The position numbers were made by a program, and so were the translations under genes. DNA of 7,687 bases. It comes from Paramuribaculum sp. (GTDB lineage: Bacteria; Bacteroidota; Bacteroidia; Bacteroidales; Muribaculaceae). The notes beneath the pieces are model-generated. The model did no database searches and was not told where the DNA came from. It worked only from the letters and a program-made list of their open reading frames with translations. Where the stretch lies: positions 1 through 7,687 of the forward strand of contig JAIDXA010000046.1 of NCBI GenBank assembly GCA_029058705.1, given 5' to 3'. Shown in pieces: positions 1 through 7,576 of this stretch. Within the stretch, counting starts at the first letter, position 1, and each line of letters opens with the position of its first letter.

Positions 1-74
1 CAACCATAAAAGACCTCAATAAACCCACAAGAATGATTTATAGCATTTTTTTCGTAGTAAATTTAAACAGTTTC

Positions 75-1832
75 TTATTTTTCGTCAAGATCGACTTTGA
101 TGCAAAGCTCGTCAAGCTGAGAATCGTCTATTTCCGACGGAGCATCGATCATCATGTCGCGGCCTGCGTTGTTTTTCGGGAATGCTATCACGTCACGGAT
201 CGAATCCAGTCCGGCAAGAATCGAAACAAAACGGTCAAATCCGAATGCAAGTCCGCCATGAGGAGGCGCTCCGTATTTGAACGCATTCATCAGGAAGCCG
301 AATTTATACCGCGCGTCTTCTTCCGTCAGGCCAAGCAAACGGAACATCTTATCCTGAAGTTCCGAATCGTGAATTCGGATCGAACCGCCACCAAGCTCAT
401 TTCCGTTGACAACCATATCATAGGCTGTTGCACGCACCTCGCCGGTATTGCTGTCAAGCATCCCGACATCATCCGGATTAGGCGCTGTAAACGGATGGTG
501 CATCGCATAATAGCGCTGAGTTTCCTCGTCCCACTCGAAGAGAGGGAAATCAACAACCCACAGACAAGAGAAATCCTGCGGATTACGCAGTCCGAGCTGC
601 GAACCCATTTCAAGTCGCAGCTCACACAGCTGCTTGCGCGTTTTCATTGTCTCGCCGGCAAGTATAAGCATAAGGTCGCCGGGCTTCGCATTGCCGCGTT
701 CAAGCCAGCCCTTAAGCTGATCGTCGGTAAAGAACTTGCCGACAGAACTCTTGACCGAACTGTCCGGCTCGAGCTTAACCCACATCATTCCCTTGGCCCC
801 GATCTGTGGACGTTTCACAAAATCCGTAAGTTTGTCAAGCTGCTTGCGGGTATATGAAGCACATCCCGGCGCCACGATCGCACCGACATAGGGAGCTTCG
901 TCCATCACAGCGAAGCCACTGCCTTCGGTCATGTCCTTGAGCTCGACAAACTCCATTCCGAAACGGGTGTCAGGCTTGTCACTGCCGTAAAGACGCATCG
1001 CATCAGCCCACGTCATGCGCGGGAATGGATCGGTAAAATCGATATCCTTGACATACTTGAATATATGTTTGACAAGACCCTCGAACATCTGGAGAACATC
1101 CTCCTGATCAACAAACGACATCTCACAGTCGATCTGGGTGAACTCCGGCTGACGGTCTGCGCGCAAATCCTCGTCACGGAAACATTTCACAATCTGGAAA
1201 TAGCGGTCAAAACCACTGACCATCAGAAGCTGCTTGAAGGTCTGCGGCGACTGGGGCAAAGCATAGAACTGCCCCGGATTCATGCGCGAAGGCACAACAA
1301 AGTCACGCGCACCCTCCGGAGTTGACTTGATAAGCACCGGAGTCTCGACCTCAAGAAAACCCTTCGAGTCAAGATAGCGCCGGATCTCAAACGCCATTCT
1401 GTGGCGGAGCTCAAGATTCTTCCTCACTGCCGGACGCCGCAAATCAAGATAGCGGTATTTCATTCTGAGATCATCGCCGCCATCTGTGTCATCCTCGATT
1501 GTGAACGGAGGAACATCGCTCTTGTTCAAAACATTGAGACCTGTAGCGATAATTTCTATATCACCAGTCGGAAGATTGGGATTCTTGCTTGAGCGCTCGG
1601 CAACCTCGCCTGTGACCTGAATGACATACTCACGTCCGAGTCTATTGGCCGCCTCAAACAACGACTGGTCATTTTCCGAATTGAAAACCAATTGTGTGAT
1701 ACCATAACGGTCGCGTAGGTCAACAAATGTCATACCGCCCATTTTGCGGCTACGCTGAACCCAGCCGGCAAGCGTCACTGTACGCCCGGCGTCACTGATA
1801 CGGAGTTCTCCGCAAGTATTCGATCTATGCAT
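75..1832 (-). CDS. aspS: Aspartyl-tRNA synthetase (class II, bacterial type)
   Basis: This cytosolic enzyme charges tRNA-Asp with aspartate using ATP. The 585-residue product matches the usual bacterial length. It opens with the OB-fold anticodon-binding domain (about residues 1-105, including GWVQRSRKMGG and FVDLRDRYGITQLVF). The class II catalytic core follows, with motif 2 beginning F218-R219-D-E-D-L-R and motif 3 GLAFGFDRF at D533-R534. These match E. coli R217 and R537 by family alignment. The bacterial GAD-type insertion lies between them (about 290-420). An in-frame ATG at 1883 would add 17 residues (MRNFTAKF...), but the family begins at M(H/Y)R.(N/H)TCGELR. A promoter-like TAACTTTA also sits directly after the upstream ATG, so 1832 is preferred. 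The gene ends in TAA at 77-75. It is divergent from the tricorn-like gene. Residue M31 replaces the Leu or His often discussed for tRNA discrimination. Confidence 0.97.
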   Translation of the reverse strand: MHRSNTCGELRISDAGRTVTLAGWVQRSRKMGGMTFVDLRDRYGITQLVFNSENDQSLFEAANRLGREYVIQVTGEVAERSSKNPNLPTGDIEIIATGLNVLNKSDVPPFTIEDDTDGGDDLRMKYRYLDLRRPAVRKNLELRHRMAFEIRRYLDSKGFLEVETPVLIKSTPEGARDFVVPSRMNPGQFYALPQSPQTFKQLLMVSGFDRYFQIVKCFRDEDLRADRQPEFTQIDCEMSFVDQEDVLQMFEGLVKHIFKYVKDIDFTDPFPRMTWADAMRLYGSDKPDTRFGMEFVELKDMTEGSGFAVMDEAPYVGAIVAPGCASYTRKQLDKLTDFVKRPQIGAKGMMWVKLEPDSSVKSSVGKFFTDDQLKGWLERGNAKPGDLMLILAGETMKTRKQLCELRLEMGSQLGLRNPQDFSCLWVVDFPLFEWDEETQRYYAMHHPFTAPNPDDVGMLDSNTGEVRATAYDMVVNGNELGGGSIRIHDSELQDKMFRLLGLTEEDARYKFGFLMNAFKYGAPPHGGLAFGFDRFVSILAGLDSIRDVIAFPKNNAGRDMMIDAPSEIDDSQLDELCIKVDLDEK

Positions 1833-1870
1833 AGATTGCTGTTGAAACGTTGTTTTTCTAAATTTTGCGG

Positions 1871-1878
1871 TAAAGTTA
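1871..1878 (-). promoter_or_regulatory. Probable -7 element of the proximal aspS promoter
   Basis: The minus strand reads GTAACTTTACCGC here. TAACTTTA differs from the Bacteroidota -7 consensus TAnnTTTG only in its last base. A transcript starting a few bases downstream would have a leader of roughly 30-35 bases before the ATG at 1832 and would exclude the alternative ATG at 1883. I do not see a good TTTG box about 20 bases upstream, so the assignment rests on the -7 element and its position. Confidence 0.5.
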
Positions 1879-1979
1879 CGCATTTTTCCTCATTCTGCAC
1901 TCTCACCCCCTGCATTATTTATCCCACCACTCCCCGACATATGATTTTACCGCCATCAAAATGTATAATCATTCGCCAC

Positions 1980-1989
1980 ATTTGCAAAT
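1980..1989. promoter_or_regulatory. Perfect 10-bp palindrome at the divergent promoter
   Basis: ATTTGCAAAT is self-complementary and provides a TTTG box on each strand. On the plus strand it is the -33 element of the operon promoter. On the minus strand its TTTG (1988-1985) stands 19 bases from TACATTTTG (1965-1957), which is a one-base-too-long version of TAnnTTTG pointing toward aspS. It could be a repressor or activator site, or simply overlapping -33 boxes. The palindrome is seen directly; its role is inferred. Confidence 0.35.
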
Positions 1990-2012
1990 CTGAATAAAAA
2001 CGTCTAATTTTG
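1981..2012 (+). promoter_or_regulatory. Bacteroidota-type promoter for the tricorn/Smr/EFR1 operon
   Basis: TTTG at 1981-1984 is followed, after exactly 20 bases, by TAATTTTG at 2005-2012. This is a perfect match to the Bacteroidota primary sigma factor pattern TTTG-N19-21-TAnnTTTG. Transcription would start around 2017-2020, giving an AT-rich leader of about 35 bases before the ATG at 2054. That leader has no purine-rich Shine-Dalgarno motif, as is usual in this phylum. The upstream box lies inside the palindrome ATTTGCAAAT. Confidence 0.75.
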
Positions 2013-2053
2013 TTACATAATACATAAACAACCATTCAAGAAAACACAGACGT

Positions 2054-5000
2054 ATGAAGAAATTCCTGCCGATAATCCTTGCTTCTTTAGCATGTGCCCC
2101 GGCAAACGCCGAAACTCCACTATGGATGCGCGATGTCAAAATATCCCCCGACGGACAGAAAATCGCCTTCACATATAAAGGCGACATATACTCCGTCAGC
2201 ACCCGAGGCGGTACTGCAAACCGCCTGACAACCCGCAACTCCGTTGAAAGCGCCCCCATATGGTCGCCCGATGGCAAGAAAATTGCGTTTGCCAGCGACC
2301 GCAACGGCGGAAAAGACATCTTTATAATGTCGGCCGACGGAGGTCCGGCAACGCGACTGACATTCAACTCGGCAAATGAAAATCCGGAAGCGTTCACCCC
2401 CGACGGAAAACACGTCCTCTTTTCCGCCGCAATACAGGACCCCGCGTCAAGCGTGATGTTCCCCTCCGGACGGCTCGTCGAACTCTATAAGGTTCCGGCC
2501 GATGGTGGCCGACCGGTTCAGGTCCTCGCCACTCCCGCGCTGACACCATCCTTCCTGCCCGACGGTGAATCATTCATCTATGAAGACATCAAAGGCATGG
2601 AAGACCAGTTCAGAAAACACCACACATCTTCCGTGACACGCGACATCTGGCGCTTCGATGCCGCTACCCGGACCCACACAAACCTGACCTCACGCGAAGG
2701 AGAAGACCGCAATCCGGTTGTCAGCACAGACGGATCTACAGTCTATTTCCTCTCCGAACGCAACGGTGGATCGCAGAACGTCTTCTCGTTTCCGGTCGAC
2801 AATCCAAAGAACGTCAGACAACTGACCGACCTGCCGACCCATCCCGTCAGATTCCTCTCGCAAGCTACCGACGGCACACTCGCATTCGGTTATAACGGTG
2901 AAATATACACAATGCGCCCCGGATCGAAACCGGAAAAAGTCAACATCGACATCCTTCTCGATGAAGAAAACTCCCCGACTCGACTCCGCGTCTCTTCAGC
3001 CAGCGAAGTCGCCGTTTCACCCGACGGGAAGCAGATCGCTTTCGTCTATCGCGGAGAAATATTCGTGACCGACTCAGAATATTCATCGACAAAACAGATC
3101 ACCCATACCCCACAGACCGAATCCGACCTCATATGGGGCAAAAACTCCCGCGAGCTGTACTATACCTCCGCCCGCGACGGCAAATACAACATCTACATAG
3201 CCACAATTGGCCGGAAAGATGACCCGAACTTCTCAAACGCCACAATCATCAACGAAACACCAGTCTTCACTCCCGACGGACTGGACCGGACATGCCCCTC
3301 CATATCGCCCGACGGAAAGCAACTCGCTTTCATCATCGACAGAAACAAACTCGCCGTCATGGACCTTGCCACCAAGAACGTCCGAAATCTGACCGACGGC
3401 GAAACTGACCCATCCCGCTCCAAAGGATTCAAAGCCCTCTGGTCGCCCGACAGCCGGTGGATCGCCATAACATATCAGAACCCGCTCCACTACCCCTACG
3501 GCGACATCGCAATAATCAACGCCCGGACAGGAAAAATGACAAAAGTGACCGAAACAGGCTACTTCGATGAAAATCCCCGTTGGGCTCTCGACGGAAACGC
3601 ACTGATATTCCTTTCCGAACGATACGGAATGAGAAACCACGCTTCATGGGGCTCAAACTACGACGTGATGATGGCCTTCACCAATCAGGACGCATACGAC
3701 CGCTACCGTCTCAGCGAAGAAGACTATGCGATCCTGAAAGAAGTCGAGAAAAGCCAAGGCAAGAAACTGGCCAACGTAACCGTAACTCCCGACTCGAAAA
3801 ACAAAAAAGGCAAAAACAGCAAAAAAGACTCAAAAAAAGCCGAGACTCAAGAATCCTCAAAACCCGCGATTGAAATCGAAACCGACGGATTCGAAGACCG
3901 AACCGTCCGTCTGACGCCAAACTCGTCGCTGATCAGCGATGCAATCGTATCCAAGGACGGAGAAAACCTCTATTACCTGTCGGAATTCGAAAACGGCTTT
4001 GACCTCTGGAAACTGAATCTCCGCAAACGCGAGCCAAAGATCGTCAGCAAACTCGGGGCATCCATGGCCGGCCTCGAAATGGACTCCGATGGAAACATCT
4101 ACCTCATTGGCCCGTCAGGAGTGAAAAAACTCACAGTCGCCAACGACAAGATCAAATCCATCGCGATCAACACAACATTGGACGTCGACCGCGCAGCCGA
4201 ACGCGACTACATGCTCGACTACGTCTACAACGAAGAGCGCGAACGATTCTACACCCCCGACATGAACGGTGTTGAATGGGACAGCCTCTATCAAAACTAC
4301 AGACGATTCCTTCCCCACATCAACAACAACACCGACTACGCCCTGATGCTCAGCGAACTCCTCGGCGAACTGAACGTATCCCACACCGGCGGACGCTACC
4401 GCGCCCCCGGCGCCCAGTCGCCGACTGCCTCGCTCGGACTGTTATTCGACATGACCTACGGAGGGCCTGGCCTGAAAGTCAGCGAAATCGTCAAAAACGG
4501 ACCGTTCGACAAAGCATCATCCGACATGACCTCCGGAGCCGTCATCAACAGCATCAACGGAACTCAACTCTCCGCCGACAGCGACCCCATGGCCCTGCTC
4601 AACAACACTCGAGGCAAGAAAACGCTTGTCGGATTCACAACCCCATCCGGAACTCAGGCCGAAGAGGTGGTTCTGCCTGTCAGCGCGGCAGCCATGAACG
4701 ACCTTCTGTATCGCCGTTGGGTACGCCAGCGCGAACAGGAAGTCGACAGCCTTTCCGGAGGACGGCTCGGATACGTCCACATCGAATCCATGAGCGACGA
4801 CTCTTTCCGCGAGATATATGCACGTCTGCTCGGAAAATACATCGGCAAAGAAGGAGTCGTAATCGACACCCGTTGGAACGGCGGCGGACGGCTCCACGAA
4901 GACATCGAAGTCCTGTTCAGCGGAAAAGCCTACATAACTCAGGATGTCCACGGAGTCCCGACAACCGACATGCCGTCGCGCCGATGGAACAAACCCAGCA

Positions 5001-5323
5001 TTATGCTCATCTGCGAAGCCAACTACAGCAACGCTCACGGAACCCCTTGGGTCTATAAGCGTCTCGGCCTCGGAAAACTGGTCGGAATGCCCGTACCGGG
5101 CACCATGACTTCAGTCAACTGGGTGACAATGCAGGACCCCACCCTCATCTTCGGAATACCCGTCGTCGGCATGCGCACTCCCGAAGGACACTATCTTGAA
5201 AACTTCCAGCTCGAACCCGACGTAAAGGTCGCCAACAACCCGGCCGATGCCGTCAATGGAATCGACTCACAGCTTCGCGCCGCAGTCGAAGAGCTGCTAA
5301 AAGAAATCGACAGCAAAAAATAA
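2054..5323 (+). CDS. Tricorn-like S41 family peptidase, exported
   Basis: This is a 1089-residue homologue of tricorn protease, a peptidase that trims oligopeptides. An N-terminal signal peptide (MKKFLPIILASLACAPANA, with an ANA|E cleavage site) predicts export to the periplasm or envelope. PD40/WD40-like propeller repeats follow (SPDGxxIAF-type motifs at about residues 30-680, e.g. WSPDGKKIAF, VSPDGKQIAF, ISPDGKQLAF). A Lys/Ser-rich disordered insert lies at 580-604. The tricorn C1 domain ends in NVSHTGG (S776-H777), and a PDZ domain spans about 790-870. The S41 core has VIDTRWNGGG (D938, G943-945), the nucleophile in NYSNAHG (S992) and E1049 in LENFQLEP. These four match the archaeal tetrad Ser745/His746/Ser965/Glu1023 with near-constant offsets, so the enzyme looks active. 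Asn993 replaces tricorn Asp966. The stop overlaps the next start by one base. The natural substrate is unknown. Confidence 0.93.
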   Translation: MKKFLPIILASLACAPANAETPLWMRDVKISPDGQKIAFTYKGDIYSVSTRGGTANRLTTRNSVESAPIWSPDGKKIAFASDRNGGKDIFIMSADGGPATRLTFNSANENPEAFTPDGKHVLFSAAIQDPASSVMFPSGRLVELYKVPADGGRPVQVLATPALTPSFLPDGESFIYEDIKGMEDQFRKHHTSSVTRDIWRFDAATRTHTNLTSREGEDRNPVVSTDGSTVYFLSERNGGSQNVFSFPVDNPKNVRQLTDLPTHPVRFLSQATDGTLAFGYNGEIYTMRPGSKPEKVNIDILLDEENSPTRLRVSSASEVAVSPDGKQIAFVYRGEIFVTDSEYSSTKQITHTPQTESDLIWGKNSRELYYTSARDGKYNIYIATIGRKDDPNFSNATIINETPVFTPDGLDRTCPSISPDGKQLAFIIDRNKLAVMDLATKNVRNLTDGETDPSRSKGFKALWSPDSRWIAITYQNPLHYPYGDIAIINARTGKMTKVTETGYFDENPRWALDGNALIFLSERYGMRNHASWGSNYDVMMAFTNQDAYDRYRLSEEDYAILKEVEKSQGKKLANVTVTPDSKNKKGKNSKKDSKKAETQESSKPAIEIETDGFEDRTVRLTPNSSLISDAIVSKDGENLYYLSEFENGFDLWKLNLRKREPKIVSKLGASMAGLEMDSDGNIYLIGPSGVKKLTVANDKIKSIAINTTLDVDRAAERDYMLDYVYNEERERFYTPDMNGVEWDSLYQNYRRFLPHINNNTDYALMLSELLGELNVSHTGGRYRAPGAQSPTASLGLLFDMTYGGPGLKVSEIVKNGPFDKASSDMTSGAVINSINGTQLSADSDPMALLNNTRGKKTLVGFTTPSGTQAEEVVLPVSAAAMNDLLYRRWVRQREQEVDSLSGGRLGYVHIESMSDDSFREIYARLLGKYIGKEGVVIDTRWNGGGRLHEDIEVLFSGKAYITQDVHGVPTTDMPSRRWNKPSIMLICEANYSNAHGTPWVYKRLGLGKLVGMPVPGTMTSVNWVTMQDPTLIFGIPVVGMRTPEGHYLENFQLEPDVKVANNPADAVNGIDSQLRAAVEELLKEIDSKK

Positions 5324-6402
5324 TGGTTAAATTAGGTGACATTGTCCGCTTCCTCAACTCTGTAGGAGGCGGACGCGTAACAAAAATAAAAGACAACCTC
5401 GCCTATGTCGAGGATGAAGATGGTTTTGAAACACCGGTACTCCTGCGCGAATGCGTAGTAGTCGGATCCGCACCCGCCAGACCGGCCACGGCCTCTGCAC
5501 CCGCCGTCGCCCCAATCGTAGCGAAAGCCCCGGATCCGCAACCGCCGGCAGCACCAACCGCTGAGGAAACCCTTCCGATTGTCGAAACCCCCGAAGGCGA
5601 GAAAATCAACCTCACTCTCGCCTACGAGCCCCTCGACATAAAGAAACTCTCAGCCACGACATTCGACACATACCTGGTCAACGACTCAAACTATTTCCTT
5701 TACTTCGCCTACATGACTCGCGCACGCGAAAACGACAGATGGACAACTCGATATGCAGGCATTGTCGAGCCGAACATCCAGGTCTTTCTCGGCGAAACTC
5801 TTCGCGAAGACCTTCCGCAGATGGATCGCGTCGCAATCCAGTACATTGCTTTCAAACGCGACAGGGAGTTCTCTGCAAAACAGCCTGAATTCATCGAAAT
5901 GCCGCTCGACACAACAAAGTTCGCCCGTCTCCACTGCTTCGCCCCGAACGTCTATTTCGACTCGCCTGTCATCGCGCTTGATGCCGTCTGCAACGACATC
6001 CCGCGCCACGAAACCCCAATCGACAGCCAACGGCTCTCACAGGCCATGAAAGAAAAGAAATCAGCCGACTTTCCCCGCAGGCGCGTTGTCAAAAAACGGA
6101 CTAAAGCAGAACGCAAAGCCGGCGACACTATAGTCGTAGACCTCCACATCTCCGAACTCGTCGACAACACACGCGGGCTTTCCAATGCCGACATGTTGAA
6201 TCTGCAGATCGACGAATTCAGCCGCATCATGGACGAAAACCTCAAAAAGAAAGGCCAGAAAATAGTCTTTATCCACGGCAAAGGCGAAGGTGTCCTCCGC
6301 AACGCGATTCTCAAGGAACTGAACCACCGCTACAAAGGCCATGACGTACAGGACGCGTCATTCCGCGAATATGGATTCGGAGCAACACAAGTGACAATCT
6401 GA
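5323..6402 (+). CDS. DUF2027 domain protein with C-terminal Smr domain
   Basis: This 359-residue protein is probably cytosolic, with no signal peptide or membrane segment. Residues 1-47 (VKLGDIVRFLN...GGGRVTKIKDNLAYVEDEDGFETPV) form a small beta-rich module typical of the DUF2027 family. An Ala/Pro-rich linker follows (about 49-86), then a globular middle domain (about 94-235) and a basic stretch (252-265, RRRVVKKRTKAERK). The C-terminus is an Smr domain with its two hallmark motifs, D273-L274-H275 and HGKGEGVLR (318-326). Smr domains in other proteins bind or nick DNA or RNA, but no MutS2 ATPase is present, so the role here is unknown. Its ATG shares one base with the preceding TAA (TAATG), and its TGA overlaps the next ATG. 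This suggests coupled translation within an operon. The start is fixed by that overlap and by the family-like N-terminus. Confidence 0.9.
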   Translation: MVKLGDIVRFLNSVGGGRVTKIKDNLAYVEDEDGFETPVLLRECVVVGSAPARPATASAPAVAPIVAKAPDPQPPAAPTAEETLPIVETPEGEKINLTLAYEPLDIKKLSATTFDTYLVNDSNYFLYFAYMTRARENDRWTTRYAGIVEPNIQVFLGETLREDLPQMDRVAIQYIAFKRDREFSAKQPEFIEMPLDTTKFARLHCFAPNVYFDSPVIALDAVCNDIPRHETPIDSQRLSQAMKEKKSADFPRRRVVKKRTKAERKAGDTIVVDLHISELVDNTRGLSNADMLNLQIDEFSRIMDENLKKKGQKIVFIHGKGEGVLRNAILKELNHRYKGHDVQDASFREYGFGATQVTI

Positions 6403-7172
6403 TGATTTTCTGTTTCTCAGCCTGCGGCAACACCGCCCTCGCAGCCTCACTCATCCGGAAAAGGCTGACCGATTCAGTAGTAAGAATCACATCGAACACG
6501 CCCGACGTGTTCGATGTGTCTGTTCATAAACGCATAATCTGGACATTCCCGATCTACTCATGGGGACTCCCGCGCCAGGTTGCAGACTTCATTTCGACCA
6601 TCGAACTGACCGGCGCCGAAAACATCCCCCATTTCATGGTGGCCACCTGCGGCGACGACGCCGGACTGGCCCACCTGATCTGGAAAAAACTCATCCGCAG
6701 ACGCGGCTGGCATCCCGCAAGCGCCCACACCGTCATAATGCCCAACACATATGTCTCCCTGCCTGGATTCGATGTCGACTCCCCGGTCGTAACAGCCCGG
6801 AAACTCGCCAAGGCTCCGGCACGGATCGACACAATAGCCCACGCCATCAAATGTGGCTCGACAATCGACGATGTCGTCAAAGGAAAAGCCGCGTGGATCA
6901 AAACCCGCATAATTTACCCTCTCTTCATGAAATTCATGACATCTCCCCGCCCGTTCAAAGCCTCTTCCACCTGCAACGGATGCGGACTCTGCTCCCGAAC
7001 CTGTCCGGCCGCAAATATCGACATAGTAAACATGCGTCCCCGCTGGAACAACCGATGCACAATGTGCCTGTCATGCTATCACCATTGCCCCCGGAAAGCG
7101 ATCAGCTACGGAAACGCAACAAAAAACAAAGGACGCTACATAGCGCCCGAATCATTTGCCGACCAACCGTAA
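6402..7172 (+). CDS. EFR1-type flavodoxin/4Fe-4S ferredoxin fusion protein
   Basis: This predicted cytosolic electron-transfer protein has 256 residues, typical for the EFR1 family. The N-terminal flavodoxin-like domain (about 1-165) opens with IFCFSACGNTALAA, the phosphate-binding loop usually written FS(A/G)TGNT. Here Cys replaces the loop Thr. It continues with the conserved WTFPIYSWGLP and the ATCGDDAG loop. The C-terminal domain is a bacterial 2x[4Fe-4S] ferredoxin with two complete CxxCxxCxxxCP motifs: C191, C194, C197, C201 and C219, C222, C225, C229. A basic or hydrophobic segment (about 160-188) joins the two halves. FMN and two 4Fe-4S clusters are expected from the family; the redox partner is unknown. 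The start overlaps the Smr gene stop (TGATG), making it the third coupled gene. It ends 8 bases before a convergent gene, with no terminator hairpin visible between them. Confidence 0.9.
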   Translation: MIFCFSACGNTALAASLIRKRLTDSVVRITSNTPDVFDVSVHKRIIWTFPIYSWGLPRQVADFISTIELTGAENIPHFMVATCGDDAGLAHLIWKKLIRRRGWHPASAHTVIMPNTYVSLPGFDVDSPVVTARKLAKAPARIDTIAHAIKCGSTIDDVVKGKAAWIKTRIIYPLFMKFMTSPRPFKASSTCNGCGLCSRTCPAANIDIVNMRPRWNNRCTMCLSCYHHCPRKAISYGNATKNKGRYIAPESFADQP

Positions 7173-7180
7173 GAGAGTGT

Positions 7181-7576
7181 TCACAACGACAAAACCACAG
7201 CATCTCCGTCTGCAACAGCCGCCGGTATGAAATCCTCACATGCCGGCGATCCCGCAATAATAAAATCTGCTCCGCCCCAACGCTCTGCCATTGTTTTCAA
7301 CGCAAACGCAGCCGCATCCCCGTCATAGCCTCCTACCGGAATGAACAGACAGCCCGACCGTTGGGCAAAACTGCTTCCGCGACGATTGTCGACATCCGTA
7401 AACGCAACCCTGCAGCCTCCCTTCTGAAGCCGCTCTGCAATCGTCTCGATTCGCCCGTCAAACTCCGCGAAAATCAGAAACCTGACACCGCCGCCGGACT
7501 TAAGGCGCACCATCGTACGTCCACCACCGCCACGGCGGTAATCCTCCATCCGCTTTTCAAGATAATTGTCAGCCAT
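7181..7576 (-). CDS. Small hypothetical protein resembling a degenerate SDR Rossmann half
   Basis: I do not recognise this 131-residue protein by name. After a polar N-terminus (MADNYLEKRMEDYRR) and a Gly/Arg-rich stretch, its pattern follows the first half of short-chain dehydrogenases. It has a strand (RFLIFAEF), a helix ending AERLQKGG, a second strand closing in Asp (RVAFTDVD), then a helix ending AERWGG and a strand DFIIAGSP. In true SDRs the first loop is TGxxxGxG and the last strand ends NNAG. Here they read AEFDGRIE and IAGSP, and there is no YxxxK catalytic motif or C-terminal half. It may therefore bind a nucleotide-like ligand or be a structural relic. The fold is inferred from pattern only. 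An ATG six bases upstream (7582) is an equally possible start. No Shine-Dalgarno or clear promoter is visible. It converges on the EFR1 gene. Confidence 0.65.
   Translation of the reverse strand: MADNYLEKRMEDYRRGGGGRTMVRLKSGGGVRFLIFAEFDGRIETIAERLQKGGCRVAFTDVDNRRGSSFAQRSGCLFIPVGGYDGDAAAFALKTMAERWGGADFIIAGSPACEDFIPAAVADGDAVVLSL

Noticed and set aside
1..74. Possible aspS terminator or the end of another gene
   Set aside because: Reading off aspS, the sequence is AT-rich with short palindromes such as AAACAGTTT, but there is no stem followed by a T-run. No coding pattern is recognisable in the first bases.
33..857. A 274-codon plus-strand open frame opposite aspS
   Set aside because: It lies wholly antisense to the conserved aspartyl-tRNA synthetase. 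Its predicted product has no recognisable domain and a composition expected from an opposite-strand shadow.
1825..1834. Palindrome CTATGCATAG over the aspS start codon as an operator
   Set aside because: A single 10-bp palindrome centred on ATG codons has no supporting second site or spacing and is easily produced by chance.
2087..2095. Lipoprotein signal (Cys14 in SLAC) in the tricorn-like protein
   Set aside because: The -3 position is Ser rather than Leu/Val/Ile, and a good type I cleavage site (ANA|E) follows, so a cleaved secretory signal fits better.
4276..5058. A 260-codon open frame inside the tricorn-like gene
   Set aside because: The product is Arg/His/Gln/Pro-rich and low in hydrophobic patterning. 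It is an out-of-frame shadow of the PDZ/S41 region, which carries all the conserved motifs.
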